This document shows, in pieces, positions 49,207-57,578 of a stretch of 64,000 bases of DNA. Below the pieces are notes generated by a model. It was not told where the DNA came from. It saw nothing but the letters and a program-made list of their open reading frames with translations, and ran no database searches. A program made the translations under genes and the position numbers. Source of the stretch: Steroidobacteraceae bacterium (GTDB lineage Bacteria > Pseudomonadota > Gammaproteobacteria > Steroidobacterales > Steroidobacteraceae); the NCBI GenBank assembly GCA_025458905.1, contig JALORN010000012.1, positions 1 through 64,000 of the forward strand. Direction: 5' to 3'. How positions within the stretch are numbered: the first letter of the stretch is position 1; the number at the start of each line of letters is the position of its first letter.

Positions 49207-50118
49207 ATGCACAAGGGATCACTGGCCATCCTGCCGCGCCTCGCGGCACCGCTCGCCGCAGCGCTCGCGGCGCTCGCGCTCGCCGCGCCGGCCCAGGCCG
49301 CGAAGCTCGACCTGAACACCCCCGAGGGCGCCAACACGGCCGCGCGCCGCATCCAGTGCTCGATGAAGGACGGCGAGCCGACGGTCTACTGGTTCCACGG
49401 CGAGGGCTTCAGCCGCGTGCCCGGCGAGCGCGACCGCAAGCTGTTCAACGTCGAGGGCATGAACGTCCGCACCTGCGTCACGGTCAAGGACGAGAAGCGC
49501 GGCACCGGCTGGCGCCTGGTGTCGCGCGAGCTGCTGTTCTACACCGACCCGGCGACCGGCGAGCTGCTGCGCACGTGGGCGAACCCCTGGACCGGCGCCA
49601 CGGTGAACGTGCTGCAGACCGCGAACGACCCGGTCAACCAGCGGCCGATGTTCCCCGTCGGCGCGGACGGCAAGCCCGCGAAGTGGACCGGCACGATCAG
49701 CGGCAAGACCTGGTGGAACACCATCACGGTGCCGCTCTTCTACAACAACCCGCTCGGCGGCGACTACCAGAAGTACGTCGGTGGCACCTACCACGCGACC
49801 GAGATGTTCAACTTCTTCGGCAACCTCGACGACCTGCTGAACGACAAGAATCCGAACCCCGCGATCGAGGTCGGCTGGGTGCGGCTGGCCAGCTGGCTGC
49901 CCTGGATGGAGATGGGCGACCGCGCCGGGATGATCTACATCCACGCCGCCGGCCGGAAGCTCGATCGCTTCGACCAGTTGCCGGCCGTGATGCTGAAGGA
50001 GATCGAGTCCAGCTATCCGGAGTACAAGGCGCCGCCGCCCGGCGACGACGCGCGCGAGAACGAGACCAGCTGGACCTACTTCAAGAAGAAGGTGCCGCCG
50101 CCGCCCAAGGGCCGGTGA
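49207..50118 (+). CDS. DUF1838 family protein, exported
   Basis: 303 residues with an ATG preceded by GAGGGAG (49191-49197). The signal peptide ends near ALAAPAQA. The mature part begins KLDLNTPEGANTAARRIQCS and contains YWFHGEGFSRVPGERDRKLF, EGMNVRTCVTVKDEKRGTG, SRELLFYTDPATGELLRTW, NPWTG and WNTITVPLFYNNPLGGDYQ. Together these are the pattern I associate with DUF1838, an uncharacterised family frequent in bacteria that degrade steroids or aromatic compounds. Function unknown. It is downstream of the propeller-cytochrome gene and has its own putative promoter. A strong hairpin follows. Confidence 0.82.
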   Translation: MHKGSLAILPRLAAPLAAALAALALAAPAQAAKLDLNTPEGANTAARRIQCSMKDGEPTVYWFHGEGFSRVPGERDRKLFNVEGMNVRTCVTVKDEKRGTGWRLVSRELLFYTDPATGELLRTWANPWTGATVNVLQTANDPVNQRPMFPVGADGKPAKWTGTISGKTWWNTITVPLFYNNPLGGDYQKYVGGTYHATEMFNFFGNLDDLLNDKNPNPAIEVGWVRLASWLPWMEMGDRAGMIYIHAAGRKLDRFDQLPAVMLKEIESSYPEYKAPPPGDDARENETSWTYFKKKVPPPPKGR

Positions 50119-50163
50119 CGCCGGGCTGACCGCCCGCGCCGCGATCGGGCGGTGCGGGCGAAC

Positions 50164-50198
50164 CGCGGCCGGCAGCCCTTCGCGGGGCGCCGGCCGCG
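50164..50198 (+). terminator. Strong GC hairpin after the DUF1838 gene
   Basis: A 10-base perfect stem, CGCGGCCGGC / GCCGGCCGCG (50164-50173, 50189-50198), with an internally pairing GC loop is followed by TGCTTTGC. A T-run is short, so termination would rely on the stem. It separates the DUF1838 gene from the promoter of the RRM gene. Confidence 0.5.
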
Positions 50199-50232
50199 TG
50201 CTTTGCGGCGGCGCCAATGTGTGTCCGGCCCG

Positions 50233-50262
50233 TTTACTTGCCGCGCGGGCCGAGGTTAGCAT
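50233..50262 (+). promoter_or_regulatory. Putative promoter and long leader of the RRM gene
   Basis: TTTACT (50233-50238), an 18-base spacer and TAGCAT (50257-50262) make an acceptable sigma70 promoter. Transcription from here would give a leader of about 175 bases before the ATG at 50444. It would include a hairpin with arms CCTCG/CGAGG and CCCG/CGGG (50275-50298). No ORF is supported in 50119-50443. Long structured leaders are usual for cold-responsive RNA-binding protein genes, so RNA-based autoregulation is possible. Confidence 0.4.
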
Positions 50263-50443
50263 CGGCCGCAATCGCCTCGCTGCCCGAAGCGGGCGAGGCG
50301 TGAGGGTGCAGGCCAAGGGTCGTCGGCGCGGTCTCGTCTCAACCGCGGTGCGTCCTCGCCGACGGGCCGCAACCTGCGGGGCGAGTGCACGCGGCCCGGG
50401 GCTCCCGACGCGAGACCCACGCCGCTTTTCGTGGGATGTGTGG

Positions 50444-50719
50444 ATGACGACGATCTACGTAGGCAACCTGCCTTTCTCCGCGACCGACGCCGACCTGCGG
50501 GTGCTGTTCGAGCGACACGGCAAGGTCGATTCCGTCAAGCTCATCAACGATCGCGAGACGGGCCGTCCGCGCGGCTTCGGCTTCGTGGACATGCCGTCGG
50601 CGGATGCGCAGGCGGCGATCCAGGCGCTGAACGGCTACTCGATGAACGGGCGCGCGTTGCGCGTCAACGAAGCTCAGGAACGGCCGCGGACCGGCGGCGG
50701 CGGACCGTTCCGCCGCTGA
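50444..50719 (+). CDS. RNA-binding protein with one RRM
   Basis: 91 residues, essentially a single RNA recognition motif. RNP2 is TIYVGNLPFS (about 3-12); RNP1 is RPRGFGFVDMP (about 41-51), with the aromatic residues that stack on RNA. The end is VNEAQERPRTGGGGPFRR, a short Gly/Arg tail as in cold-inducible RRM proteins of bacteria. The ATG follows a weak GGGAT. It probably chaperones mRNA. It is convergent with the helicase gene across a hairpin. Confidence 0.93.
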   Translation: MTTIYVGNLPFSATDADLRVLFERHGKVDSVKLINDRETGRPRGFGFVDMPSADAQAAIQALNGYSMNGRALRVNEAQERPRTGGGGPFRR

Positions 50720-50742
50720 GCGCCCGCGCCGCCGGCGGGCGC
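50720..50742. terminator. Hairpin between the RRM and helicase genes
   Basis: Perfect 8-base stem GCGCCCGC / GCGGGCGC (50720-50727, 50735-50742), 7-base loop, directly after the RRM stop; further GC-rich repeats follow. No T-run. Likely end of transcription for one or both converging genes. Confidence 0.45.
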
Positions 50743-50774
50743 GCCGCCGGCGCGACGCGTACCGCTGGCGCGAC

Positions 50775-52862
50775 TCACCACATCTGCCTGACGCGCGTGG
50801 TGACGTCCAGCACCTCGGTCGCGGCCTCGCCGAGCGCCGCCTCGGCGAGGCGGCTGCCGTGGAACACCGTTTCCTCGAGCGTCTTCAGGACCTTTTCGGT
50901 CATGAAGCGGCTGCGCCCGCCGTAGACGTGCGCGTCCGACCGCGGTGCCTGGCTCGCCACCGCGAAGCGCAGCGGCTGCACCAGCGAGAGTTCCTCGCGG
51001 GCGCGCGTCATCGCCACGTAGAGCAGCCGGCGCTCCTCCTCGAGCAGCGCCTCGCTGCGGGTCGAGAACTCGCTGGGGAAGCTGCCGTCCACGACGTTGA
51101 GCACGTGCACGCAGTCCCACTCCATGCCCTTGGCCGAGTGCACCGTGGAGAGCACGAGGTAGTCTTCGTCGAGCAGCGGCTGGCCCGCGAGGTCGCTGGT
51201 CGCCTGCGGCGGGTCCAGGGTCAGCTCCGAGAGGAAGCGCTCGCGGGTCGGGTGCTGCCCGGAGAGCAGCTCGAGCTGGTCGAGGTCGCCGACGCGCGTG
51301 TGGAAGTGCTCGTAGAGGCGCTCGAACAGCGGCTTGTACCACTCGCGTACCAGCCGGACCTGCCCCGCCCATTCGCGCTCCGGCCGCGACAGCTCGCCGA
51401 GCAGGTCGACCAGCTTGTTCCACGCGATCCTCGCCTCGGCCGGCGGCGCGAACTCGCGCAGCGCCGCGATCGCCCGGCCTTTCTCCTCGTAGGCCTGCAG
51501 CGCCCGGCGCGCGTTGACGGGGCCCATGCCGGGCATCAGCTGCAGCACGCGGAACGCGGCGAGCTCGTTGCGCGGGTTGTCGGCCCAGCGGAGGATCGCC
51601 AGCAGGTCCTTGACGTGAGCCGCCTCGAGGAAGCGCAGCCCGCCATACTTCACGAAGGGGATCTTGCGCCGCGTCAGCTCGATCTCCAGCAGGTCGCTGT
51701 GGCTCGCGGTGCGGAACAGCACCGCCTGGCGCCGCAGCGGCACGTTCATCTCGCGCTTCTTCAGCACCTGGCTGCAGACGTACTCCGCCTGGGTCGGCAG
51801 GTCGTCGACCGCGACCATCCTCGGCCGCGGCCCGTCGCCGCGGGTGGAGAGCAGGTGCTTGCGGTACTGGCGCGGCGCCTCGGCCATCAACGCGTTGGCG
51901 ACGTCCAGCACCGGCTGCGTCGAGCGGTAGTTCTGCGCCAGCGTCACCACCTCGGCGCGCGGCGTGAACTTCTCGGGGAAGCCGAGGATGTTGTCGACCG
52001 CCGCGGCGCGGAACGAGTAGATCGCCTGCGCGTCGTCGCCGACGACGGTGAGGCCGTCGCCGTCGGGCCGCATCGCGAGGAGGATCTCGGCCTGCAGGCG
52101 GTTGGTGTCCTGGTATTCGTCCACGAGCACGTGGTCGAAGTGCCGCGAGACGTGCTGCGCGAAGCGCGGCTCCTGCATCATCGCGTGCCAGAACAGCAGC
52201 AGGTCGTCGTAGTCGAGCAGCGAGAGACGCTGCTTGCGCTCGACGTAGGCGCGGAACAGCTGGGTCAGCTCCTCGGCCCAGGGCGCGCACCACGGGAACT
52301 GTGCCTCGAGGGTCTCCTTGAGCGGGCTGCCGGTGTTGACGCGGTGCGAGTAGATCGCGAGGCAGACATCCTTGCGCGGGAAGCGCTTGTCGAGCCTGGC
52401 GAAGCCGAGCTCCTCGCGGATGGAGTCCACCAGGTCGGCGGAGTCGCCACGATCGAGGATCGAGAAGTTCGGGTCGATGTTCAGGTGCCTGGCGTAGTGG
52501 CGCAGCAGCCGCGCCCCGATCGCGTGGAAGGTGCCGGCCCACTGCATGCGCTGCAGCATCGACTGGCTGATGCCGGTGACCGTCTCGTTGAGCGCCTGCT
52601 TGACGAGGTCGCGTGCACGGCGACGCATCTCGAGCGCGGCGCGGCGCGTGAAGGTCAGCATCAGGATCCGGCCGGGGTCGACGCCGTGGATCACGAGGTG
52701 CGCGACGCGCGCGGCGAGCGTGCTGGTCTTGCCGGTGCCGGCGCCTGCCACGATCAGCAGCGGGCCGCTGCGGAAGCCCTTCGGCAGCACCGGTTCGCCG
52801 TGGGTCACGGCGCGGCGCTGGGGGCCGTTCAGCGCCTCCAGGTGTGCGGTCGTCGGCGGCAT
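50775..52862 (-). CDS. UvrD/PcrA/Rep-family ATP-dependent DNA helicase
   Basis: 695 residues from the ATG at 52862; the open frame to 52955 adds no helicase sequence. Superfamily 1A motifs are in order: LNGPQRRAVTHGE (Q motif), IVAGAGTGKTSTLAARVAHL (I), MLTFTRRAALEMRRRA (Ia), HVLVDEYQDTNRLQAEIL (II), VVGDDAQAIYSFRAAAVDNI (III), LAQNYRST (IV), STVHSAKGMEWDCVHVLNV (V) and LLYVAMTRAREELSL (VI). It unwinds DNA 3' to 5'. It is divergent from the DUF6524 gene. The exact subfamily (UvrD versus a UvrD-like paralogue) cannot be fixed; the C-terminus is shorter than in UvrD. Confidence 0.92.
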   Translation of the reverse strand: MPPTTAHLEALNGPQRRAVTHGEPVLPKGFRSGPLLIVAGAGTGKTSTLAARVAHLVIHGVDPGRILMLTFTRRAALEMRRRARDLVKQALNETVTGISQSMLQRMQWAGTFHAIGARLLRHYARHLNIDPNFSILDRGDSADLVDSIREELGFARLDKRFPRKDVCLAIYSHRVNTGSPLKETLEAQFPWCAPWAEELTQLFRAYVERKQRLSLLDYDDLLLFWHAMMQEPRFAQHVSRHFDHVLVDEYQDTNRLQAEILLAMRPDGDGLTVVGDDAQAIYSFRAAAVDNILGFPEKFTPRAEVVTLAQNYRSTQPVLDVANALMAEAPRQYRKHLLSTRGDGPRPRMVAVDDLPTQAEYVCSQVLKKREMNVPLRRQAVLFRTASHSDLLEIELTRRKIPFVKYGGLRFLEAAHVKDLLAILRWADNPRNELAAFRVLQLMPGMGPVNARRALQAYEEKGRAIAALREFAPPAEARIAWNKLVDLLGELSRPEREWAGQVRLVREWYKPLFERLYEHFHTRVGDLDQLELLSGQHPTRERFLSELTLDPPQATSDLAGQPLLDEDYLVLSTVHSAKGMEWDCVHVLNVVDGSFPSEFSTRSEALLEEERRLLYVAMTRAREELSLVQPLRFAVASQAPRSDAHVYGGRSRFMTEKVLKTLEETVFHGSRLAEAALGEAATEVLDVTTRVRQMW

Positions 52863-52990
52863 CGCCACGACTATACGGAACGCCCGGGCCGTGGGCCATC
52901 GGGCTCCCGCGCCGCGGGTCACAGAAACGTTGTGCGCGGCAGGCGATTCCCCCAAGATTCCGGGAGACCCATCACGCCAGACGGCAACCC

Positions 52991-53416
52991 ATGTCCCAGG
53001 AATCGATCGGCTTCAGTGGCATCCTGCTGCGCTTCCTCGCAGCCTTCGCGCTGGTGTTCCTGTCCTTCAACCCGACCGGGTGGTCCTATTTCCACTGGGC
53101 GTCGCGCGCGGTGCCGCAGGGCATCTCGCCGCCGGTGGTGCTCGCGGGCATCGCGCTGGTGATCGCCTGGGGCGTGTTCGTCAGGGCCACGGCCCGCTCG
53201 ATCGGCTTCGTCGGTGCACTGCTGTGGGGTGCGCTGTTCGCCGCGCTCGTCTGGACGGCCGTGTGGTACGGCTGGCTGTCCCTCGAGAACCGCGGGGCAC
53301 TCACCTGGATCGGCCTGGTCGTGGTCGCCGCGATCCTCGCGCTCGGCATGTCGTGGTCGCACCTGCGACGCCAGATGACCGGCCAGGCCGACGTCGACGA
53401 AGTGACCGAGCGCTGA
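52991..53416 (+). CDS. DUF6524-like small inner-membrane protein
   Basis: 141 residues with four hydrophobic segments (about 8-25, 42-60, 68-88, 97-117) and a charged C-terminus (MSWSHLRRQMTGQADVDEV). The motif FNPTGWSYFHW in the first loop is characteristic of the family I know as DUF6524. Function unknown. It is 4 bases from the peroxidase-related gene, so the pair is probably co-translated. Confidence 0.75.
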   Translation: MSQESIGFSGILLRFLAAFALVFLSFNPTGWSYFHWASRAVPQGISPPVVLAGIALVIAWGVFVRATARSIGFVGALLWGALFAALVWTAVWYGWLSLENRGALTWIGLVVVAAILALGMSWSHLRRQMTGQADVDEVTER

Positions 53417-53420
53417 GCCG

Positions 53421-54050
53421 GTGGCACGCCGCACCGCCTCCCGCGCCCGCGCCCGTCCTCGCGAGCGCTTGCGTGCGCAGCCGGCCGCGATGATCGGCCT
53501 GGACCTGCCGATCCCGCCGCGCGGCCGACTCGAGCCCGACCTGCGCAAGTACTTCGACCTCTGCGACGAGAAGATCGGCTTCGTGCCGAACGTGCTCGCG
53601 GCCTACAGCTTCGATGCCGCGAAGCTGCGCGCGTTCATCGCCATGTACAACGACCTGATGCTAGGCGAGTCGCGCCTGAGCAAGCTCGAACGCGAGATGA
53701 TCGCGGTCGTGGTGTCGTCGGCGAACCGCTGCTACTACTGCCTGACGGCGCACGGCCAGGCGGTTCGCGAGATGTCGGGCGACCCGACCCTCGGCGAGAC
53801 GCTGGTGATGAACTGGCGCGTCGCGCAGGTGACGCCCCGGCAGCGCGCGATGCTCGAGTTCGCCCATCGGCTCACCGTCGACCCGGCCGCGACCGGTGCT
53901 CCCGAGCGTCGTGCACTGTCGAGGGCCGGCTTCTCCGATCGCGACATCTGGGACATCTGCGCGGTCGCTGCCTTCTTCAACATGACCAACCGGCTCGCGA
54001 CCGCCACCGACATGATGCCCAACGAGGAGTACCACGCCCGGTCGCGGTGA
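53421..54050 (+). CDS. Peroxidase-related protein of the AhpD/carboxymuconolactone decarboxylase family
   Basis: 209 residues from a GTG at 53421. The first 23 residues are Arg/Ala-rich, and an ATG at 53490 (MIGLDLPIPP) may be the true start. The AhpD-like helical core has MYNDLMLGESRLSKLEREMIAV (about 74), the redox motif ANRCYYCLTAHGQAV (CxxC at about 102-105 followed by His) and FSDRDIWDICAVAAFFNMTNRLATATDM. Such proteins are thought to reduce peroxides through the CxxC and histidine. Partner with the preceding membrane protein unknown. Confidence 0.88.
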   Translation: MARRTASRARARPRERLRAQPAAMIGLDLPIPPRGRLEPDLRKYFDLCDEKIGFVPNVLAAYSFDAAKLRAFIAMYNDLMLGESRLSKLEREMIAVVVSSANRCYYCLTAHGQAVREMSGDPTLGETLVMNWRVAQVTPRQRAMLEFAHRLTVDPAATGAPERRALSRAGFSDRDIWDICAVAAFFNMTNRLATATDMMPNEEYHARSR

Positions 54051-54056
54051 GGCCCA

Positions 54057-54075
54057 CCGGGGCCGCGCGCCCCGG
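54057..54075. terminator. Hairpin between convergent genes
   Basis: CCGGGGC / GCCCCGG (54057-54063, 54069-54075), 5-base loop, seven bases after the peroxidase-related stop and ten before the stop of the minus-strand small gene. Likely bidirectional end of transcription; no T-run. Confidence 0.45.
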
Positions 54076-54084
54076 AAGGTCCCG

Positions 54085-54453
54085 TCAGTGGCCTCCGGCG
54101 ACGGGCGCCGGCGGTCCGCCGCCGGAATGCCGCTGCGCGGGAAGAGGCTCGCCGGCATGGCCGTCATTGGGCCCGGTGCCGCGGGGCACCGGGTCGGCGC
54201 CTGCCGAGGCACCTTCGTCGCCGTTGCCGCAGGCCTTGAGCGTGATCGGGTCGCTCGCCGGGAAGGTCTGCATCAGTGCTTCGTCCAGCAGGTCCTCGAC
54301 GTGTTCGCGAGCGTCCCCTGCTCGCCCCTCGCGTGCCTCGCGCGGCTCGGGGAGCGCTGGGCCCGGCGGGTCGGGGGCCCGCCTCGGGCGTTCGGCCGCC
54401 GCCGGCGCGGCACGCCCGCGCGCAGCATGGCTGCGTCCCTTGCGGTCCGTCAT
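54085..54453 (-). CDS. Small basic/disordered protein with DLLDEALMQTFPASDP motif
   Basis: 122 residues. The ATG (54453-54451) overlaps the preceding stop as ATGA and has an excellent GGAGGTGA at the right distance. The first half is rich in Arg, Ala and Pro. The middle carries EHVEDLLDEALMQTFPASDP, a short motif that I have seen in many small uncharacterised proteobacterial proteins (D-x-x-L-D-E-A-L-x-x-[ST]-F-P-A-S-D-P). The tail is Gly/Pro-rich. Translationally coupled to the amidase-like gene, so probably a functional partner. Function unknown. Confidence 0.7.
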   Translation of the reverse strand: MTDRKGRSHAARGRAAPAAAERPRRAPDPPGPALPEPREAREGRAGDAREHVEDLLDEALMQTFPASDPITLKACGNGDEGASAGADPVPRGTGPNDGHAGEPLPAQRHSGGGPPAPVAGGH

Positions 54454-55109
54454 GTCGTCACCTCCATCCAGCATCGCGCCGGCTCGCGCGCCGTGCGCGC
54501 GCGGGGCAGCAGTTCGAGGCGGCCCAGCGGGCAGACGGCGGGGGTCGAGCACAGGTCGACCGTGATCACGGCGTGCGGTTCGAGGGCGCGCAGGTGCGCG
54601 GGCCTGCCTGTCGATCGGTCGCGGACCCGCGGCGCGAGCTGCAGCGGCAGCACCTGCTGCAGCACGCGGCAGACGAACTCGGTGCAGCTGACGCCGACGT
54701 CGCGCGGCGCGGGCAACCGCCAGTGGACGGCACCCAGCTTGTGCCGGACCAGCGTCTGCAGCGCGAGCCAGCCCATCTTGGCGTAGCTCGCGAACGGCCA
54801 GTCGAGCCACTGGCCGGCGACTTCGGCGACCTGCCGTCGCTGCAGCGCGCTCAGCTCGCTGCCGTCGGGGTTCAGCGGCCGCCAGACGTCGACGAACCGC
54901 AGGCGGTCGCGCGCCGCGAGCAGGTCGGTCACCAGCCGTCGCTGCACGCGGGGTGGACGTGCCTCGGCGAAGGCATCCGGCGCCACCATGATCGCGGCGT
55001 GCGAGTACGGGCATTCGGCGTTCCAGGCCATCATCCGGCTCAGGTGGAAGTTGCCCTGCGAGAGCAGCAGGTCCCCGCAGCGCAGCTGCTCCAGCGGCCA
55101 AGTTTGCAT
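54450..55109 (-). CDS. Permuted papain-like (YiiX/YaeF, NlpC/P60-superfamily) protein
   Basis: 219 residues from the ATG at 55109; an ATG at 55145 is an alternative. The start LEQLRCGDLLLSQGNFHLSR and YSHAAIMVAPDAFAEA (His about 36) are followed by DVGVSCTEFVCRVLQQ (Cys about 140). A His before Cys order is the circularly permuted papain arrangement of the YiiX/LRAT group, whose members act as amidases or acyltransferases on lipids or peptides. No signal peptide is evident. It is coupled to the small DLLDEAL protein and divergent from the DUF2383 gene across about 200 bases. Confidence 0.75.
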   Translation of the reverse strand: MQTWPLEQLRCGDLLLSQGNFHLSRMMAWNAECPYSHAAIMVAPDAFAEARPPRVQRRLVTDLLAARDRLRFVDVWRPLNPDGSELSALQRRQVAEVAGQWLDWPFASYAKMGWLALQTLVRHKLGAVHWRLPAPRDVGVSCTEFVCRVLQQVLPLQLAPRVRDRSTGRPAHLRALEPHAVITVDLCSTPAVCPLGRLELLPRARTAREPARCWMEVTT

Positions 55110-55317
55110 CCCGTCGTTCCGCGGTGTCCTTCGGAGGCCGGCCATTTGGCCGCATCGCGCGCCTCGGTTGAGTAGGACGCGGGCCTCGCGAGGCGACGGT
55201 GCATTCCGGCCGTTCCAGCGCGCGCCTACAGCTGCAGGCGGCCGTCACCGACGGTCGCAGCAGGCTGCAACGCGGATGCTCGCGCGTCCGTCCAGCAGCA
55301 TGTCGCGAGGTGTGAAG

Positions 55318-55785
55318 ATGGCCACGATCCACGACGAGTCGCACGACGTCGACGTCCTCAATGCCCTGATCGAGACGACGCTCGACAGCATCAATGGCTA
55401 CGAGGAGGCGGCGAAGGACGCCAGCGACACGCGCTTCGAGTCGATCTTCCGCGAGCGCGCGGCCGAGCGCCGCGAAGTCGCCCTGCGGCTGCAGGAAGAG
55501 GTGCGGCGCCTGGGCGGCGACCCCGAGGACGAGGGTTCGGTGCTCGCGGCCGCGCATCGCCAGTTCCTCGGCATCCGCAACGCCTTCGGCAAGGGCGACC
55601 AGGCCGTCGTCGACGAGGTCGAGCGCGGCGAGGACGTCATCAAGGAGCGCTTCGAGAAGGCGCTGCGCGACGACCGAATCTCGGCACCGACGCGCGAGGT
55701 GGTCGCGAAGTTCTACGAGTCGGTGCGACGCGGCCACGACCAGGCCCGTGCGATGAAGCATTCGGGGGTGGCGGCTCAGCCCTGA
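55318..55785 (+). CDS. PA2169-family four-helix-bundle protein (DUF2383)
   Basis: 155 residues with GAGGTG six bases before the ATG. Ferritin-like four-helix pattern: DVDVLNALIETTLDSINGYEEAAKDA, RFESIFRERAAERREVALRLQEEV (shown in parts), the loop GGDPEDEGSVLAAAHRQFL, and ERGEDVIKERFEKALRDD. The family is found beside stress and envelope genes in Pseudomonas and relatives; Glu/His residues could bind metal, but this is not established. It is divergent from the amidase-like gene; the gap of about 170-200 bases is GC-rich and lacks clear promoter boxes. Confidence 0.85.
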   Translation: MATIHDESHDVDVLNALIETTLDSINGYEEAAKDASDTRFESIFRERAAERREVALRLQEEVRRLGGDPEDEGSVLAAAHRQFLGIRNAFGKGDQAVVDEVERGEDVIKERFEKALRDDRISAPTREVVAKFYESVRRGHDQARAMKHSGVAAQP

Positions 55786-55866
55786 TCGAGTCGCCCTGCC
55801 CGCGCGGCGCGTCGGCGCCCGCAGGGCGGCACGGCGAAGCCGGGACGCGGCCGTCGCCGGGGCTCG

Positions 55867-56913
55867 TCAGCGGCTGCGGATCAGCGCCTCGTGCGCCTCG
55901 CCGTGCACCATGCGCAGCCCGGCGGGGCCATCCAGCAAGGCCTTCGGGTAGCCGAGCTCGATGCGGCTCGCCTCATCCAGTGTCGCGAGCGCGGCGGCGT
56001 CGAGCTCGAACGAGGTCGCACCCAGCAGCTCGGAGAGCTGCGCGAGGTTGCGCGCGCCGACGATGGGGATCACCCCGTCGCGACGCTGCAGCAGCCAGCG
56101 CAGCGCCACCTGCGACGCCGGGCGCCCGGTCGCCGTGGCGACGGCCTTCACGGCCTCGGCGATCGCGAGGTTGCGGTCGCTGAGCAGCGTGCGTCCCCAG
56201 CCGCTGCTCGTCAGGCGACCGGGCTGGGTGGCGCGCACCGCCGGGTCGTTCGAGTACTTGCCGGAGAGCACCCCGCCGCCGAGCGGACTCCATGCCGTGA
56301 CCGCGAGCCCGAGCGCGGCGGCGCACGGCAACAGCTCGCGCTCGACCGTGCGCTCGACCAGGCTGTAGTGCAGCTGCAGGGCTGCGAAGCGGGTCCAGCC
56401 ACGCAGCTCGGCGATCGCCTGCGCGCGCGCGACCACCCAGGCCGGGACGTTCGAGAAACCGGTGTACAAAACCTTGCCGGCACGCACCGCATCGTCGAGC
56501 GCCCGCAGCAGCTCGTCGGGCGGGGTGATCCCGTCCCAGGCATGCACCCAATAGAGATCGATGCGGTCGGTGCCGAGCCGGCGCAGCGTCGCCTCGAGCG
56601 ACTGCCGCAGGTTCTTGCGCGAATTGCCACCGGCGTTCGGGTCGCGCGGATCGGTCGTCATCGAGAACTTGCTGGCCACGACCAGCCGGTCACGCTCAGC
56701 AGCGACCAGGCCGGCGAGGATCCGCTCGCTGCTGCCACCGGAGTAGATGTTGGCCGTGTCGAGGAAGTTGCCGCCGGCCTCGCGGTAGGCGTCGAACATC
56801 CGCCGGCACTCGGCCTCGGGCGCACCGAAGCCACTCTCCTCGCCGAAGGTCATGGTGCCGAGGCAGAGCTCCGAGACCTTGAGGCCCGAGTGGCCGAGTT
56901 GCCTGGATCGCAT
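55867..56913 (-). CDS. Aldo/keto reductase
   Basis: 348 residues from the ATG at 56913 (MRSRQLGHSGLKVSELCLG). (beta/alpha)8 NADPH-dependent oxidoreductase. The catalytic tetrad is visible: Asp and Tyr in NFLDTANIYSGGSSERIL (about 48-60), Lys in VVASKFSM (about 80) and His in YWVHAWD (about 121). The C-terminal cofactor motif is VIPIVGARNLAQLSELLGA. It is closest to the YajO/Tas-like AKR group. Its start region overlaps nothing; the P-loop kinase gene lies 38 bases upstream on the same strand. Confidence 0.93.
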   Translation of the reverse strand: MRSRQLGHSGLKVSELCLGTMTFGEESGFGAPEAECRRMFDAYREAGGNFLDTANIYSGGSSERILAGLVAAERDRLVVASKFSMTTDPRDPNAGGNSRKNLRQSLEATLRRLGTDRIDLYWVHAWDGITPPDELLRALDDAVRAGKVLYTGFSNVPAWVVARAQAIAELRGWTRFAALQLHYSLVERTVERELLPCAAALGLAVTAWSPLGGGVLSGKYSNDPAVRATQPGRLTSSGWGRTLLSDRNLAIAEAVKAVATATGRPASQVALRWLLQRRDGVIPIVGARNLAQLSELLGATSFELDAAALATLDEASRIELGYPKALLDGPAGLRMVHGEAHEALIRSR

Positions 56914-56951
56914 CGTCGAGCTCCTGGGGTGTGGCGACCGGGCGCAACGGG

Positions 56952-57578
56952 TCAGCACGGTCGCTGCGTCGGCCAGCGGCCCTCGACCCAGGCCGCCAGA
57001 CGCTCGACCTGCGCGTCGGGCGCGGCCCCGGCCGGTCCGTCGCCCGGATCGTAGACGATGCGCGGCCCCGGCAGGTCGAGGAAGCAGTCGCTCGGTGCGC
57101 CGGGGCCCGCCGCGCGGCCGGCCCGCAGCGCGGCGAGCGCCTCGGCGTCGAGATGTCCCGCGTGGCGAGCGCCGCTCGCGACGCGGGCCTCGAGGCGCGC
57201 GAGGCGGCGCGCCTCATCGACGCGACACAGCAGCTGGGCGATGCGCACGGCCGGCGCACCGGTGCCACCGCCGCAGGCATCGAGGATCGCGGGCTCGTGC
57301 TCGCCGGCGCGGAAGTTGCCCTCGATCAGCGCTCCCGCCCCGGCGCGCAGCCGCGCCGCGGCCTGGGCGAACACGCCGGCGAACGCGGCGTCCGAGAGCC
57401 GGCGCGACCACGCGGCATCGCCGGTGCCGAACCGCGCGAACAGCGCTTCCTTCAGCTCGTCCTTGGCGATCGGCGCGAGCCCGGTGCGCGCCGCGAGCCG
57501 CGCCGCGCAATTCGACTTGCCGCTCGCGGGCAACCCGGTGACGATCAACAGCACGGGACGGGCAAGAGAGGACTGCAT
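56952..57578 (-). CDS. P-loop ATPase/kinase (AAA_33/gluconate-kinase-like)
   Basis: 208 residues from the ATG at 57578 (MQSSLARPVLLIVTG); a TTG at 57590 in frame is less likely. The Walker A motif is GLPASGKSNCAARLA (about 17). IAKDELKEALFARFG and ALIEGNFRAGEHEPAI follow the pattern of AAA_33 small-molecule or zeta-like kinases, including aminoglycoside and nucleotide kinases of unknown substrate. A lid Arg cluster is at ARRLARLEARVASGARHAGH. The start codon shares bases with the divergent Nudix gene start (CATG at 57576-57579). Confidence 0.8.
   Translation of the reverse strand: MQSSLARPVLLIVTGLPASGKSNCAARLAARTGLAPIAKDELKEALFARFGTGDAAWSRRLSDAAFAGVFAQAAARLRAGAGALIEGNFRAGEHEPAILDACGGGTGAPAVRIAQLLCRVDEARRLARLEARVASGARHAGHLDAEALAALRAGRAAGPGAPSDCFLDLPGPRIVYDPGDGPAGAAPDAQVERLAAWVEGRWPTQRPC

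Noticed and set aside
50859-53162. Plus-strand open frame opposite the helicase gene
   Set aside because: All SF1 helicase motifs are in order on the minus strand.
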